Shown here one piece after another: positions 14,340 through 26,858 of a stretch of DNA of 64,000 nucleotides. Positions within the stretch are counted from its first letter, which is position 1. The number at the start of each line of letters is the position of its first letter. The notes below the pieces were generated by a model. The model worked only from the letters and a program-made list of their open reading frames with translations, did no database searches and had not been told where the DNA came from. Made by a program: the position numbers and the translations under genes. Origin of the DNA: Viscum album (taxonomy: Eukaryota > Streptophyta > Magnoliopsida > Santalales > Viscaceae); assembly GCA_963277665.1 (NCBI GenBank), contig OY728152.1, forward strand, positions 1,183,966,357 to 1,184,030,356. Reading direction: 5' to 3'.

Positions 14340-17300
14340 TTTACAACAAAAAAAGTCAATGTGACTTCATTCCAAAAAATGATTTAGAGAGAATATGTCA
14401 ACCCCAATTTTTAATAAACCGTAAATCATGGATTATTCCATAAGTATAAAAATAATTCAATACATGATGAATGTTATTCCATGTGTATTCGGAAAATTTT
14501 ATACATATTATAACACTATGAATGTAGATGCAGAAGCTTTATGTACATGGATATTACATTACTTTTGTGGAATACTTAGTACATGACACACAATGATTCC
14601 CAATGACTGTATTATTTTAGTGCCTTTCGAAACTCGGATCAAAATATTCTAATCATGGGGAATGATATTCAACATCTCCCATAATGATCGTCCCCATTAG
14701 ATTTCCTACCTAGATCCTTTATTTATATCTCAAGGAAAATAACACATAAAAATAACGAGTTCAAATTCTTAGTAAGGGTAAACATGGAGAAAATAAAACA
14801 TGCCATATATATTTGAACGTAAAAAAAATGATGATATAGATCAAACATCAAAATCATGAGTCATGAAATATATCTGGGAAGAATGTATGTTATAAATCAT
14901 TAAGGATGATTAATCATGATAAAATATCATGGTAATAAAAAATGTTATTGTGGAAATGCATTAATCTCAAAATATGATTTCCGTAGTAGCCAAGGCCTTG
15001 TAGCCAACACCATCATAGTAGACAAAGTCCATTACAGAACTAGGTTTACTTATTTTTCCAACCATGTATTACTAAATCCGGTTTACCCATAATTCCAAAC
15101 ATGTATATCTCAGGAGAGATAAATCATTACCCAATTCATTGGAGGGATAAATAGGTACCACCCATATCATAATGAAATCATTCTTACATGTGCCACCAAT
15201 CATAAATAATTCATTATAACAAAAACCAAGAAATAAAATGGGTTACTTAAATATCATTTCATCATAAAGAAATAAATATAAAAGATCATTCCATATTTTA
15301 CCCAATAAAATCATAGCAATAATTGTTACATAAACAGTACCCTATTTAAAAGCTTCATCTTATCTGGACAATAATTTTGAAAAAACACTTGAACATATTT
15401 TTTTTAGAAAACATCATTTATTCTTCAAAAACGTTTTCATTTCTCAAATTGTCATAGAATTTTAAAACAAATGAATTTGGTAGTGAATATTCTTTGAATT
15501 GTGTAGAGGAATATTTGTGTTTTTAATGATTTATGAATTCATAAATATCAATTCATTTTATATAAGATAAATAAAAACAGTTGCATCATCCTTTTTTCCG
15601 GAAAAGTCAAAAAAGTACCCTATATGGTAAAAAAAGAAATATTATTTCTATACCATGTAGTAAAATTCAAGAAGGGGTAAACAAGAATTTGAACATACAT
15701 GGAAAAATATTAATCATTTTTTGAAATTATATTTATAAATAAATGTCAATGATAGTAAATATAACACTATTAAATACAAACGTATGAACAATATCATATA
15801 AAACAGAGATTGCAAATTTATCACTTGACATAGATCCTATTTCCTCAATATGTTTATGAAACTCATGTATAGTGGGTTTAAACATATATTTAACTTGTAA
15901 CATAACAATAATAATATTTATTATATCATATATGATTCACTTTCGAATTTATATTACACGTTCATTTATCAATTCCATTTAAAAAAAATGTTGTTGGTAA
16001 TAATCGTTTTATTTATTGTACATGTTTGAAATTTTATTATGGATATTGTTACATTGATAATTATTTACATACATACATAGTGTAAAAAAAATTTATATAT
16101 CATATATATTCATTATATAAATATATATATTATATAGATAAATGGAATGGAATACACCGTTCATGGAGACGATAGGTCATACATACAAATGAAAATTAAT
16201 TTAATTTCATTATTTAATAAAATGGAATATAGTAAATGACATATATAAATATATATAAATATTTTAGATTTATTATTTCATATAATTAATGATTATTTAT
16301 AATATATATTTTGTAATCATTATTGAATGGGTAACATGGAAAATTAATCTCATCGCGTCATAGAGACAGCTAGATGTACGTACACACGTGCGACGATATC
16401 GTTTCCATGTTTGATGAATAGTATTGATTTGGATATTGTATTAACTCTCAAAATTATTATTATTTTTTTATAATCATATATAGATATATTTTACACCATT
16501 ATACACATACATGTAATGTGGTGGTGAAAAACAGATTACACCACGGCATGGAGATGGTAATCCGTACATACACATGCACTGTGTTTCTATTTTTCATAGG
16601 ATGAATAGAAGGTTATATAGGGTTGTTTCATATTTATAATAAAATATCAGTATAATAATGATACATATGTGACAACATTATAATGAAACAACAAATTAAT
16701 ATTAAATATAAGAAGAATGAAATTTGAAAGAATCGCTAGATGATATTATCTCTTCCTCGATGTGCCTCCTATAAATTTCCTCTTAGGGAACAAGATTTTG
16801 TCTATTGAGAAGATAAGAAACTCTAGAATGAAACAAGGAAATTTTATAAGTGAAATGGGAAGGTTTTTGATGATATTTAATGGTCAATATGGAGTGAATT
16901 GGAGAGGGAGGAAGTGCCCTTTTATAATTGTGGCGAGGGGCACTTTTAGAATCCTAAAAAATATTAATTTATTATAAAAAGAAACCCCACCCAAAAACAT
17001 CCAAAGTGTCCCAATTTAGAATATGAAATTAAATTGGTTAGTAATATCAACAACTGATAAATTTTGGAGAACTTATTTTTTCAATTTAAACCATATCATT
17101 TTAATTTACACTTAGTTATTCTATTAAATATTAATTTTGATAATAACATTCTAAATGTTTAATAGTTATATATATATTATCACATATAGAGTTAATTGAT
17201 CAAAAACATTTATTTTATGACATTTTAGATCTTATAATTATCTCTTTTTAATTTTAAATATTCTTTAATTTTTTAAAAAATTTATAAAAATGCTTTCTAT

Positions 17301-18941
17301 AAAATATTAATAGTGTCAATATTGAAACTATTAATTTATTTGAATTTAAATAAAATCCTTAAAAAATAAATATTCAATAAACAATTTTAAATACACTACT
17401 AATATGTTATATTCACCTATAAAATTAGTGACACACTTGAAATAGTTTATATTATATTTCATTTAAAAATTTTAAACCCATTTAGTTGATATTTCTATTA
17501 ATAAAATAATTTTGAAATCAATATTATGTCATCATTAATGACAATTTATTAATTTGTAAAAATTCAAAATAAATTTACATGATGTATAAAATTTAATAAA
17601 ATTTCTAATTATTTTTTACATTTTATTTTTTAGGAATATAATCACTAAATAAAAATTATTACAGTTATAAGATATAATAGAGTGTCATGTTGTCACTTTC
17701 TTTTGTTTTAGTGTTAATTACATCATTTTAATGGATCAAAAGTACATGAAATTATTCTATTCTAACCCTTCGGTTATATGGGTCTGCTTTAACTCATCCC
17801 ATAGTATTGTTTCAGGTTTTAATGAAATTTTATAATATTATGTTTACCCATAATTAACCAATTTACCTTTAACTATGGTAAAAATAATAATTATCAAAAT
17901 AACTATTCAAAATGACCAAAAATTAAGGTATCACATTAACATAATATGAATTTATCAAATCCAAATATGGAATATATTTTTCAAAATTCAAAACATAGAA
18001 TTTTTAGTACATAATTTAAAATATATCACATTGTTGTGAAAACGAGTTTAAAATGTCAAAACATTGAAAAAGAACGAGATGTTTTTACCAATGAATTCAA
18101 TGTAAAATTTGTGATTATGAAATAAATTATAATAAATGAAAAACATATATTCTCTTCATAGGTTAAAACAATTATATATTATCATATTACCATATAAATT
18201 ATCTCGATGATAAAAGTTGTTTTAAATATAAATTTATCATATTTTTAATAATAATCAAAATTAGAAAGTTTTCATAAAAAATAAAAAATTTATACAATGA
18301 AAATTTTTATATCATTATTCCAAATAAGAATCTTTTTTTTTCCCAAATGGAACTAATAATCTGGTCAAAAATAGGATTTAAAATGGGTGCACCATCAAAA
18401 GGTTGCAAAACAACATTTTTTGTGAAATACTTAATTTTCCTGAAAAATTAATTTTGTTATAATACCATGTTATTGAAAATATATAATCTGAATGATAATG
18501 TTTTAAAATTCAAAATGATCAAAATAATATTCATAATTTCTATTTTATATCCCATTAAATTATAATATTGTAATAATATATCATTTTTCAATAAAACTCG
18601 GTATCGCGTACAACGCAAGCTATCAATGAAGGTCTATCTTTCATGTAACACAAGAAAAGTCATTTTTTAGTACTAGCTTCCTTTGGTGATGTGTATTACA
18701 GAATAAAAATATTGTTCATTTATAAATTTATACATTGAACATAATATATATTTAGTGTTCTATATAATCAATTCTATCAAAAGTACTTGAAATTTTGGGA
18801 TACATAATCCAATAATAGTGTAGTGAATACTACAAGTTAATTTGGTGTTGCATATAGTGAAATATAATCTTGATATAGAATATAATAGAAGATATTAATG
18901 GTATTAAAATAATCTATCTCATAAAATCTCTAGGTGTTACA
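14340..18941 (-). repeat. LTR copy B (3' LTR of the B-C element)
   Basis: About 4.6 kb, colinear with copies A and C, with visible but heavily diverged similarity. Landmarks are TTCCCAATGACTGTATTATTTTAG at about 14600 (compared piecewise with A 4100 and C 21446), three CATGGAGAC-type subrepeats at 16162, 16359 and 16547, and the CTTCCTCGATGTG block at about 16750. It ends in AGGTGTTACA at 18932-18941, followed at once by a minus-strand polypurine tract, so B is the 3' LTR of a minus-strand element extending to higher coordinates. The left boundary comes from similarity to C and is approximate. The frame at 16762-16977 is incidental. Confidence 0.7.
16147..16600. repeat. Three degenerate subrepeats of about 190 bp inside the LTR
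   Basis: A core reading roughly CATGGAGAC then GTANNCCGTACGTACG recurs at 16162, 16359 and 16547, at spacings of 197 and 188 bases. The same spacing appears in copy C (about 32694, 32900 and 33088) and for two of the three units in copy A (5863 and 6052). The repeat therefore predates the spread of these LTR copies and is a structural part of the LTR, possibly in the promoter or enhancer portion. That functional reading is inference. Confidence 0.6.
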
Positions 18942-18990
18942 TTTTACCCCCCCCCCCTAGAAAAGGAATTTCTCCCTTGAAATTTGTTGG
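18942..18990 (-). promoter_or_regulatory. Polypurine tract of the B-C element (minus strand)
   Basis: Directly after the LTR end TGTTACA comes TTTTA, a run of 11 C (18947-18957), then TAGAAAAGGAATTTCTCCCTT. On the minus strand this is a G-run ending four or five bases before TGTAACACCT. That matches the plant Gypsy arrangement where an AAATTTC-containing purine stretch and a G-run prime plus-strand DNA synthesis next to the 3' LTR. The tract fixes both orientation and boundary of copy B. Confidence 0.75.
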
Positions 18991-20228
18991 GGGTTATAAA
19001 TGTGTTACCACTTGAAAGTTTCTTTCATGGAAACCCACATAAAAAAATGGATAATAAGATATAATTTTAATTAGGAATGTTAGAAATGTAATGGATATGA
19101 AAACTAACCCGTCACTGGGATTCCACATAGGAAAACATTGGTGGGAAGTGAAAAAATTGATATAGAAGAGAATTCTAACCATTAAGATCATTTACATAAA
19201 GTTAAAGAATTTTTTCTTAAGGATAAATAATTACTTGATTTTAGTGTAATATCACTATTAGTTATTCCATGGTCGATTTATGAATCTTCACTTATATAAA
19301 CAAATGAAGTTTTATTTTTCATTCATGAAGTGTTAGCAGATCATACGATAGAATGATTTGTCATTTCATCTGTCTCTATAAAAAGGTTAGAATAGATTAT
19401 TAAATATGCATAAGTCTACCTGTAGTAAAATAATACTTTAATCTTACAAACATCAACTAGAATATAAATTATACTATCAAAAAATTGATAACATTAAAAT
19501 CCTTCCAAAAGAAATATAATCCATTAGAGGTAAGTGAACTAAATAGATTTAATATTTGTCTCCCATATCTGATTGGGTACGTCTTGGTTGTCACATTCCA
19601 AACATCTAAATACATTAATCATCAATTCTCTTGAAATACGATAATAATAAAAATTACCATCGAACCTTAGTGAAAAAATAATCATAACAAAAATAACTCT
19701 TTCCACTCACCAAATATTCCAAAAATTTTATATACTCAAACCATGAAATCACATTGACCTTTTATTAGTAATGATCTCACTAATACTATCAAACATATTA
19801 TTTCCACCTTATCCCTTCATTATGGATATATCTTCTAATTTCCAAAAATATTTCAACAACTTTTTATAGTTACCAGTACCATACAGTTTTGGAATACCAT
19901 AATAGACTAATAAATTTAAATTACAATATTACATAACACAATAAATGAGATTCCACAACACTATTTTGGAATCCTATTACAAAAACAATTAATCATTCCA
20001 CTGGTTCGTTTCCATACTCAACATCACCAATATTGATATCATGTGACTTCTCATTGCCTTTTTTATTTAAGATGTTGTTGATGTAGATAATAATTAATCC
20101 TTCAAATAGGGCATTGGTTACCATAATTCCCCATTTCCTTACACCTATAGAATTGAAGTGATGGTGGTGCATTCTCAGTAGGATTTTCTCCAATCACATA
20201 ATTATGATAATTTTTCCAATTACATCAT
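18991..20228 (-). other. Non-coding 3' part of the B-C element internal region
   Basis: About 1.25 kb separates the gag zinc-knuckle remnant from the PPT. In an autonomous Gypsy element protease, RT, RNase H and integrase (about 3.5 kb) would lie here. No pol motif was found on the minus strand. The longest frame (19993-20193, minus) does not continue the gag frame and resembles nothing known to me. The stretch is too short to hold pol even if eroded, so the element either lost pol by deletion or was always gag-only. Confidence 0.5.
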
Positions 20229-20960
20229 CACTCAACTACTTGATGACCGTATTTTCCACACATGAATCATTTTGTAGTCCCTTTAATACAATCCCCGCCA
20301 TGATTCCATCCTCACATTGAGCATAATGAAACATTTATCTTCTTTTCACCATGGTTTTGGGATTTCCCATTTAAATACTCATTTGTTTATTTTCAATACA
20401 TGAGATGGATATATAACACCAACTTACTATTATATCTTTCTGGTAGAATGAAAAATATTTTCATATCTACTGATTTATCTTATAGATAATGCCCTTCGAT
20501 GACTTGGTTTTAATCCACTGAAGAATCGATCAACATTACATTCAGGTTGGATGATAAATCTAGAAGCATACATTGAAAGTCTTGTAAAATTACCCTCTTA
20601 TGAACCAAAAAATTCAAAATCATATTTATTAAGATCAAGGAACTACTTTTCCATATTTTTTAAAACAATATGATAAAAGTACTTATTAAAAAAAAAATTT
20701 AACTCATCCAATTCCATGGATTCAATTTCATCTGGCTTCCTTGTATTCAGAATTAGTGTCTACCACTGGTCTGCTTCGCTTTCTAAACGATAGACAACCA
20801 AAATGACTGTTCATTGTTATGAATATCGAAGGATGTAAAATATCCATTGAATGGTGCTGATCCATTATTCTGTAATAAGAGGATCACAAGACCCACTGAA
20901 AGAAGGTGTACAATGACTCATGAAGAACTTTATAGATTTTCATTCCCATCTATACTCATT
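20229..20960 (-). pseudogene. gag: Gypsy-type gag pseudogene of the B-C element
   Basis: Minus-strand translation gives the landmarks of the plant Gypsy capsid (Retrotrans_gag) in order. First comes TPSFSGSCDPLITE then WISTIQWIF (about 20840-20912), matching the family's PPTFxGxxDP...W start. In the same frame follow VILVVYRLESEADQW and then a stop where the second tryptophan of the WW motif is expected (20764-20778). About 165 codons later lies a zinc-knuckle remnant, FMCGKYGHQVVE (20229-20270), in which the first and last cysteines of CX2CX4HX4C are both TGA. The knuckle is in a different frame, so at least one frameshift lies between. Gag would coat and package the element RNA. This copy cannot be translated. 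Confidence 0.75.
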
Positions 20961-21149
20961 TAGGAGTCCAAAATGATTCATAGCATGTGTAAGAAAAGAA
21001 ATAAGATTTTTCATTCCATCTCCCATAACATTTGGTAGTTCATGGGTACAATCATTACATTTCTGAGTGTATTGATCAATAACATGGTACGTTTGGGTTC
21101 CAACCATCATCTAAATACCTAAAATAATTGTGTGAGAGAAAAAATCATA
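20961..21149 (-). other. Leader region between LTR C and gag (PBS eroded)
   Basis: This is where the minus-strand element's untranslated leader and primer-binding site should lie. At 21140-21151 only the ATACCA core of the complement GCTCTGATACCA survives. The end of the 5' LTR is therefore placed approximately. No open frame here is credible. Confidence 0.35.
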
Positions 21150-22607
21150 CCATGAAAATTACAAAGTCAAGGTGGAGTTACTTTAATATCTCACATCATA
21201 GTTTTAATACTCGGTTATTTATGATCGTTACAATAGTTATCAGACGGTACCTTATACTTATACATTACCTTTGGAACATCCCTAGACATACCTTAGAAAT
21301 ATCTCTGGGGATCTCACGAAAGATTTCTTATGCTAGTTTTAAAATGTTTACAAAACCTTCTCAATGATACTATCTATAGAGACCGAAGTTTATCATACAT
21401 GGATAATGCATTATTTTTGGGGAATACATAATACATGATACATAAATATTCCCAAATGCCTTATTAGTTTAGTTTGTTTGGAAACTTGGAACAAAATCTT
21501 ATTATCGTGGTGATAGATCATCAACATCTCTAATTAATGTTCTTCCCCTTTTCTTTTCCTACCTAAAAACAATATTTATATCCATGGGAAAATAAAAAAA
21601 GGGTGAAGTTACATTATTATTACAGTTAAACATGGAGAAAATAACTAAAACAATATATATTTGAACGTAAAAACATGAACATAAACATTAAACATCAAAA
21701 TCCTGAGTCATGAAATATATCATAGAAGAATGTAATGAATTGATCATAAAGAAACATTAATCATGACAAAATAGAATATGAATAAATCATGGAATTTTTT
21801 AAAACCATTAATCACGTAATATTATTTCCATATTATCTATGGAATTGTTTCCAAGACCATCATAGTGGAAAAAATCCATTACTGAACTGGTTTTACATGT
21901 CTTTCCATCCATGTATTATTGAACAATATTTACCTTTCGTTCAAGTCATCTCTATCTCAGGAGATATAAATATTTACCCAATGCATTTGAGGGATATATA
22001 TGTCACACCAATATCATAAATATATTATTCTTACAAATTACACAAAACATAAATCATTCATCATAATAAAAGCATTGAAATAAAATGGGTTTCTTAAATA
22101 TCATTCCATCATAACATAATCCATATTAAAGATCATTCAATAATTAAAAAAATAAAATCATATTAATAATAGGGATATATAATTTTCCACATTTATTAGA
22201 GTAATCATAGATATAAAATAATTTTGATAAAACACTTGTACATATTTCTTGAGGAAAAAATATCATCTTCATAAAAAATGTTTTCTTTTCTAAAAAAGAC
22301 GATCAATTTTAATGGAAAAGATTTTTTTAAAGTAAACATGAAACAGTATAGAGGAATAATCAAGGAAATAAGGCATCATGAAACCATAAAAATCCATTCA
22401 TGTCGTATAATTTAAACAAAAACATTCCCCATATACTTTTGATTGAAAATTAATAAAAGTACCTCATATGGTAAACAAAAGAAATATTCCTTCCATACCA
22501 TGTAATAAACATCAAAATGGGGAAATCACGAATTTAAAAAAAACATGGAAGAATATTAAACATTTTATGAATATATTTTTAGAAAACATCAAAATTGATG
22601 ATACATA
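21150..22607 (-). repeat. LTR copy C, left part (5' LTR of the B-C element)
   Basis: Colinear with copy B from about 14340. Shared blocks include the tract ending ACATGATACATAAATATTCCC at about 21430, CATGGAGAAAATAA at about 21630, GAGTCATGAAATATAT at about 21705 and the CCATCATAGTGGA block at about 21857. It stops at 22607, where the 9679-bp gag-only element is inserted, and resumes at 32287. The small open frames here (21128-21367, 21789-22019) are incidental to the LTR. Confidence 0.7.
22603..22607. repeat. Target-site duplication, left copy (ACATA)
   Basis: The five bases before the LTR terminus TGAAGTGC are ACATA. The five bases after the other terminus (32287-32291) are ACGTA. They differ by one CG-to-CA transition, the change expected from deamination of a methylated C on the opposite strand. 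Five bases is the usual duplication for LTR retrotransposons. Confidence 0.75.
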
Positions 22608-22894
22608 TGAAGTGCCCGGATCAGTGTGAATCACTGAGAGGGGGAGGGGGTGAATCAGTGATCCTTTAAAACTTTTTACTAATTGATCCTTAATCAATTA
22701 AACCTCTATGGATTGTTAAGGCCTCGATCCACTCTTCTTGTATCTTTCAGCCTTTCCTCGAGTGATGCAGTAAATGTAAAGGCACAACACACCAGGATTT
22801 ACAAGGTTCGACACCAAAGGCCTACGTCCTTGCCATATTGGTTATACGCCCCAACATGGTTTCTCTATTATAACCTATTAAAGTTACAATGGTC

Positions 22895-23060
22895 GATACA
22901 GAGTCCCACTATATCTCTCCTGAGTCCCACAGGAAGGTCTTTATATTGCGTCCCACAGTGTTACCAGAGTCCCACTGGCCTGCTCCAGAATCCCACTGAA
23001 GACTTCTTCCACCCTGGGTCTCACAGGGGGCTTCTCCTGGCTCCTTGAGTCACACGAGTA
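22895..23060. repeat. GAGTCCCAC minisatellite in the LTR
   Basis: The motif GAGTCCCAC, with variants GCGTCCCAC, GAATCCCAC and GGTCTCAC, recurs about six times at roughly 25-35 base intervals. The same array is present in the other LTR at about 29023-29180, so it is part of the ancestral LTR rather than a local expansion. Confidence 0.7.
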
Positions 23061-23490
23061 GATCTTCATCACTTTAAGCTTCTTCAAGTATCTTCAGCAA
23101 CCTGGGATAAAGACTGCTGGCCTTGATATGTACCTCTTCTCACTTGTGATGAATAGGTCTTCTCGTCTTGCTCAGGATTTATCACCTTCTTCTAAGGATG
23201 ACCTGGCCTCTCTCTTCAAGAATCTTCAACAAGCTCTGAAAAGGTCTGTTGGTCTTTCTCATCACTTCTGATCACTTCCGTTGATCAGGATCTTCTCAAT
23301 TACTGAAAACTCAGACAACTGATATCTCTAACTTCAGTCTGGCTTCAGTCTGACTTCACATCAACTTCATGCACTGAGTGCATGGAAACTCTTCTTCCTC
23401 ATGCACTGACTGCATGGCTTCTCAATAATCTTCAAGAACTCTTGGTCTTGGACAACTCAAATGCACACAAGAAAATTCAGCTTTAATCAC

Positions 23491-23520
23491 GTGTGCACGT
23501 GCATGCATGCATGCATGCAC
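23491..23520. repeat. GCAT/ATGC microsatellite, different between the two LTRs
   Basis: A run of alternating GCAT units (about 23500-23519) sits in the 3' LTR. The matching place in the 5' LTR (about 29617-29642) reads GCATGAATTCATGAATGCAC instead. The array has changed since insertion in one copy. Confidence 0.7.
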
Positions 23521-23559
23521 ATCCCTCTTTCTCTTCTTGGTGAAATAAACCCACAAAAG

Positions 23560-24040
23560 GTGTAGTATCTTTAAGCACACACCTTCTTTGAACTTCACAC
23601 ACTTAATTCAATTTTCATACACACATAAATGTGTTTTCTTCATTGTGTGGATGTCTTCTTCTTCTTTTAAGTGTTTACACTTTTAGTGCACACACTAGGT
23701 TCGACCTTCACTTGTTAAGCACACACAAATTCTTCACTTTGCACACACACTTGAATGAGTTCTTCTTTGTTGTGGCCTACACTTCATTTTTTGCACACAC
23801 CCAAGGCTACAGCCTTCTCCAATTCTTAAACACACACAATGTGAGGTCTTCACTTTTCACACAATCCTCTTCTTTGCACACCCACTGCCCATAGGGTGTT
23901 CTCCCACTTTTCAGACACATGGGGTGTGTTGTGGCCTTCTTCTTCTTGAACACACAAATACTAAGCCTGGTCCATCTTGTTTCTTCAAGCATGCACACAC
24001 AAATATGGTATGGCCTCGGGTCTTCTTTTGTGCACACCCA
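23560..24040. repeat. ACACAC/TTCTTC low-complexity segment of the LTR
   Basis: About a dozen irregular units, each combining a CACACAC tract with a CTTCTT or TTCTTT tract, at roughly 35-45 base spacing. On the transcribed (minus) strand this is GTGTG alternating with purines. It lies downstream of the LTR TATA box, so it would be in the leader or trailer RNA. The other LTR has the same at about 29690-30165. Confidence 0.6.
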
Positions 24041-24444
24041 CTTCCCACAAAAGAGGCACGCTAGGTGCAAGCCGCGCAAGTCCAATGAAGCACAAAGTGG
24101 CGCGCAAGGACTTTGCAAGGGGTAGCCGCGCAAGTCCTTGAACCAAGCCGCGCAGGGTTTTTGGCCTTCACTTCAAATCTTCTGTCGTGCAAGCACAAGG
24201 CACAAGGTACCTCGGCCGTGGGCGCACAAGGGAAAGGGTAAACTTGTCTGCGCATGCCTTTGTGCAAAGAACCTCAACCGCGGGCGCACAGATCTTCTTC
24301 TTGTCATGCAATGGTTGCGTGCAAGGAACTCCAGCCGCACAAGGTACTTGCACGGGGCTTCTACTTTGCGAGGCAGAGAATGGCTCTCACGGGACACGGT
24401 TTTTCAACAAAACATCAGCAAGCCTTCTCTGTTCTTCGGTCTAT

Positions 24445-24455
24445 CTTTATATAGG
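24445..24455 (-). promoter_or_regulatory. TATA box of the LTR promoter (3' LTR copy)
   Basis: The minus strand reads CCTATATAAAG. The identical 11 bases occur in the 5' LTR at 30568-30578 within a conserved surround (AGAGAAACNCCTCAAAACATCCGCGTGG). Its direction agrees with the gag gene. Transcription would start about 25-30 bases lower, leaving a U3 of roughly 1.7 kb and a long R-U5. Confidence 0.6.
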
Positions 24456-26153
24456 AAGAGAAACGCCTCAAAACATCCGCGTGGTTTAACTTCAAAATCC
24501 CAAAGATTTCAGATCTTTAAAAAAATTTCAAATCTGGTTTCTATCCTCGGTTCACGGGGGCTTCTTCCTTCTTTTATTTTTCCTCGACCTTCTTCACATG
24601 CATGCACATTCGAACGTTTGCGTGGCCTCTCTTTTATAATCCATGCAAAACACGAACACACCGAGGCCTCGACATATTTTCTTTCCTCGAACGAACTCGA
24701 AATACCCCATTTGTTTCATGCAAGCTCGTTTTTAAGCACGGTTGTGTTCGTTAGATCCATACGAACTCATTGGTGTCTTCGGCTTCTTCAGAGGTGGCCG
24801 GAATCTCAAAAACATCTCATTTTGAGGTGCCTGGATCAGCGGCTGCGTCGCGCGAAGGCCAGCTGAGCTCGAGGTAGGAGACGAGCTGAGAGCCGTCAGA
24901 TGCAGCGTTTTAATGATGTGCAACGGCCGTGATTAAATCATCGCGCGCGGGATCGATCGTGCGTTCGGATTAGACGCGGGATGGAACGGACGCCCGCGAT
25001 TAAATCCCGGATGAATTTTCACCGTCCCACATCGAAACACGCTGAGCTTTTGCAGCACTTTAACAAATACTCACTGTCGCCTTCACCGCAATTAGTTCTC
25101 TCCTCCCTCCCAGTGCCACCCCGCACCTGGGTTTTCTGCGGGCCTGCTCTAGCACCCTCCCCTGCCACTCTGCGGGCGCACTCTAGCACACATGTGCACT
25201 CCGGGCGCGCTTCATTCACCCCTGTGGCGTGGGAGTGACACCCATGTGTGGCCCTACTGCCCTGGGCTTTCCCTACGGGTTCCCCTGTGCGCGTGTTTCC
25301 TGGTTCCCACATGCGTCGGGGTTGAACACTAAAGGTGCCCATGGCTGGCCTAATTTTTGGCTTAGTCTTACTGTCAAAAACAAAAGTCCTCCATGAAATC
25401 AAGCCATATCAAGAGAGCCACTTCAAGCCTTCTTCCTCATTTCTTCTTCTTAAGAATTACTCTATTCTCTTTTCATATTATTTTCACTTAGGATATGGAA
25501 TTCTTAAGGTTCTTCATTAGAATTCCTCTTAAACATTTAATCTTCACTTAGGAGTGAAATTCCCGAAGGTTCATCTTCAACCGAAGCTCCTGAATCTATT
25601 AATTCTTCAATGTTCTTCATTGATATAATCAGAGATCAAGTTGGATCATCTTCAATTCATCATACACTACGAAATAGTACATGGACTTAATTAGCACCAC
25701 TTCATCCACTTAGTGATTGTGGATGGATCACTTCATCTCCTCATGCATTGTGAAGACAATTCATGGTCTTCTAACATTGTTATGACATTGTATCTAGTTG
25801 ATACAAGTTCGTTGAACTTAAAGACCAGTTAAACAATCGTCAAATGTAATGATGATGCGCCATCATCATCCATTCTTCAAGTGGTGTAACTTAGTATCAT
25901 CTTGATACAAGTATTGAAACATTAAGAACAGTTCTACAATCATCTGATATACATAGAGAATGTTTCAACCACAACATCCTATGTCACTTAGTGAATCTCC
26001 TAAGTGACATGCATCTTAGTACCATGGCCATTCTCCTTTCCTCACCAACACCATCACATCCTTTTTCATTCACATCTTGACATTCCTTGACATCCATTCA
26101 TCATATGACAACATCATAAATCATTGACAACAAATGCAACACAGTGCACTTCA

Positions 26154-26165
26154 ATATCCCCCTTT
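26154..26165 (-). promoter_or_regulatory. Polypurine tract beside the 3' LTR
   Basis: The minus strand reads AAAGGGGGATAT immediately before the LTR terminus, the expected plus-strand primer position. Similar G-rich tracts occur further inside at about 26229 (AAGGGGGAGAAAAT) and about 26604 (TTAAGGGGGAGTA), and could be secondary priming sites. Confidence 0.75.
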
Positions 26166-26858
26166 GTATTTGTTGTCAATATACTTCTTCAGCACATATG
26201 AATGGGTCAATATGCGTGCCAATATTTTCTCCCCCTTATTGGCATTCAAATGCAAAGATGTGGTGTGGCTCTCTTCCAAAAATATATCTTCCTCCCTTTG
26301 AATAGCATTTTCTTGAATATCACTAAGAGAGGGATGATGTCACATGTTCTTATTTAGCCAAGAACCTTTAGTAGATCATCTCTAAGTCTACTTGGGCTAA
26401 CCCGATGTAGAAAACAAGAGTGATGTAACCAAGATTTTCAATGCTGTCCACAATTCACTTTACATGTGAGATCATGCTTCAGGGGGTGAAATTTTTCAGA
26501 TTTATCAATGAATTGCTAAATCCTACACATACTTCACAAAACTCATTAGAAAGTTCAGTGCAAAGATAAAGCTTCCCCTTTCAACCATTTGTCTTCAATC
26601 AATACTCCCCCTTAATTGTCATGATCAATACAATTAAGAAACAAGGGATGAAAGTATGATTGGAATACCTTTACTTTTCTCAAGATGGTATTAAATCTTA
26701 GAATATCATCATCTCCAGATTGGATCCCCCTCAAGGGGTGCACTCCATTATGTCCAAACCATCCTCCAGTTGAGAATGATCATCATCTTCAATTCCCTGT
26801 AATGTTAGAACATGTAAATACAAGTGATTAGGGAATAAGATGGAACCTCCTTGGTTCA
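26166..26858 (-). other. Non-coding region between gag stop and PPT
   Basis: About 690 bases without a frame of useful length on the minus strand. Besides two internal purine tracts there is no protease or RT motif. In an autonomous relative, pol would be inserted here. Its complete absence, with no leftover fragments, shows pol was removed cleanly or never present in this lineage. Confidence 0.6.

Larger units (their letters stand above)
22608..26153 (-). repeat. 3' LTR of the gag-only element (3546 bp)
   Basis: Bounded by TGAAGTGC and GCACTTCA. Contents from low to high coordinate: a G-rich stretch (22633-22650), a minisatellite of GAGTCCCAC units (22895-23060), a TTC/ACAC-rich segment (about 23560-24040) and a segment with many CGCGCAAG or GCGCAAG motifs (24060-24370). 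These are followed by a TATA box on the minus strand, a CG-rich block (24800-25320) and an AT-richer tail with ATCATC tracts. Open frames on either strand, including one of 242 codons at 24138-24866, are not kept in the other LTR and are not genes. Confidence 0.9.

Noticed and set aside
24138..24866. Open frame of 242 codons on the plus strand, the longest single-frame stretch in that region besides gag
   Set aside because: It lies inside the LTR in antisense to the element. The homologous place in the other LTR (30260-30990) is broken into different frames, and the protein shows no motif. High GC and low stop density explain it.
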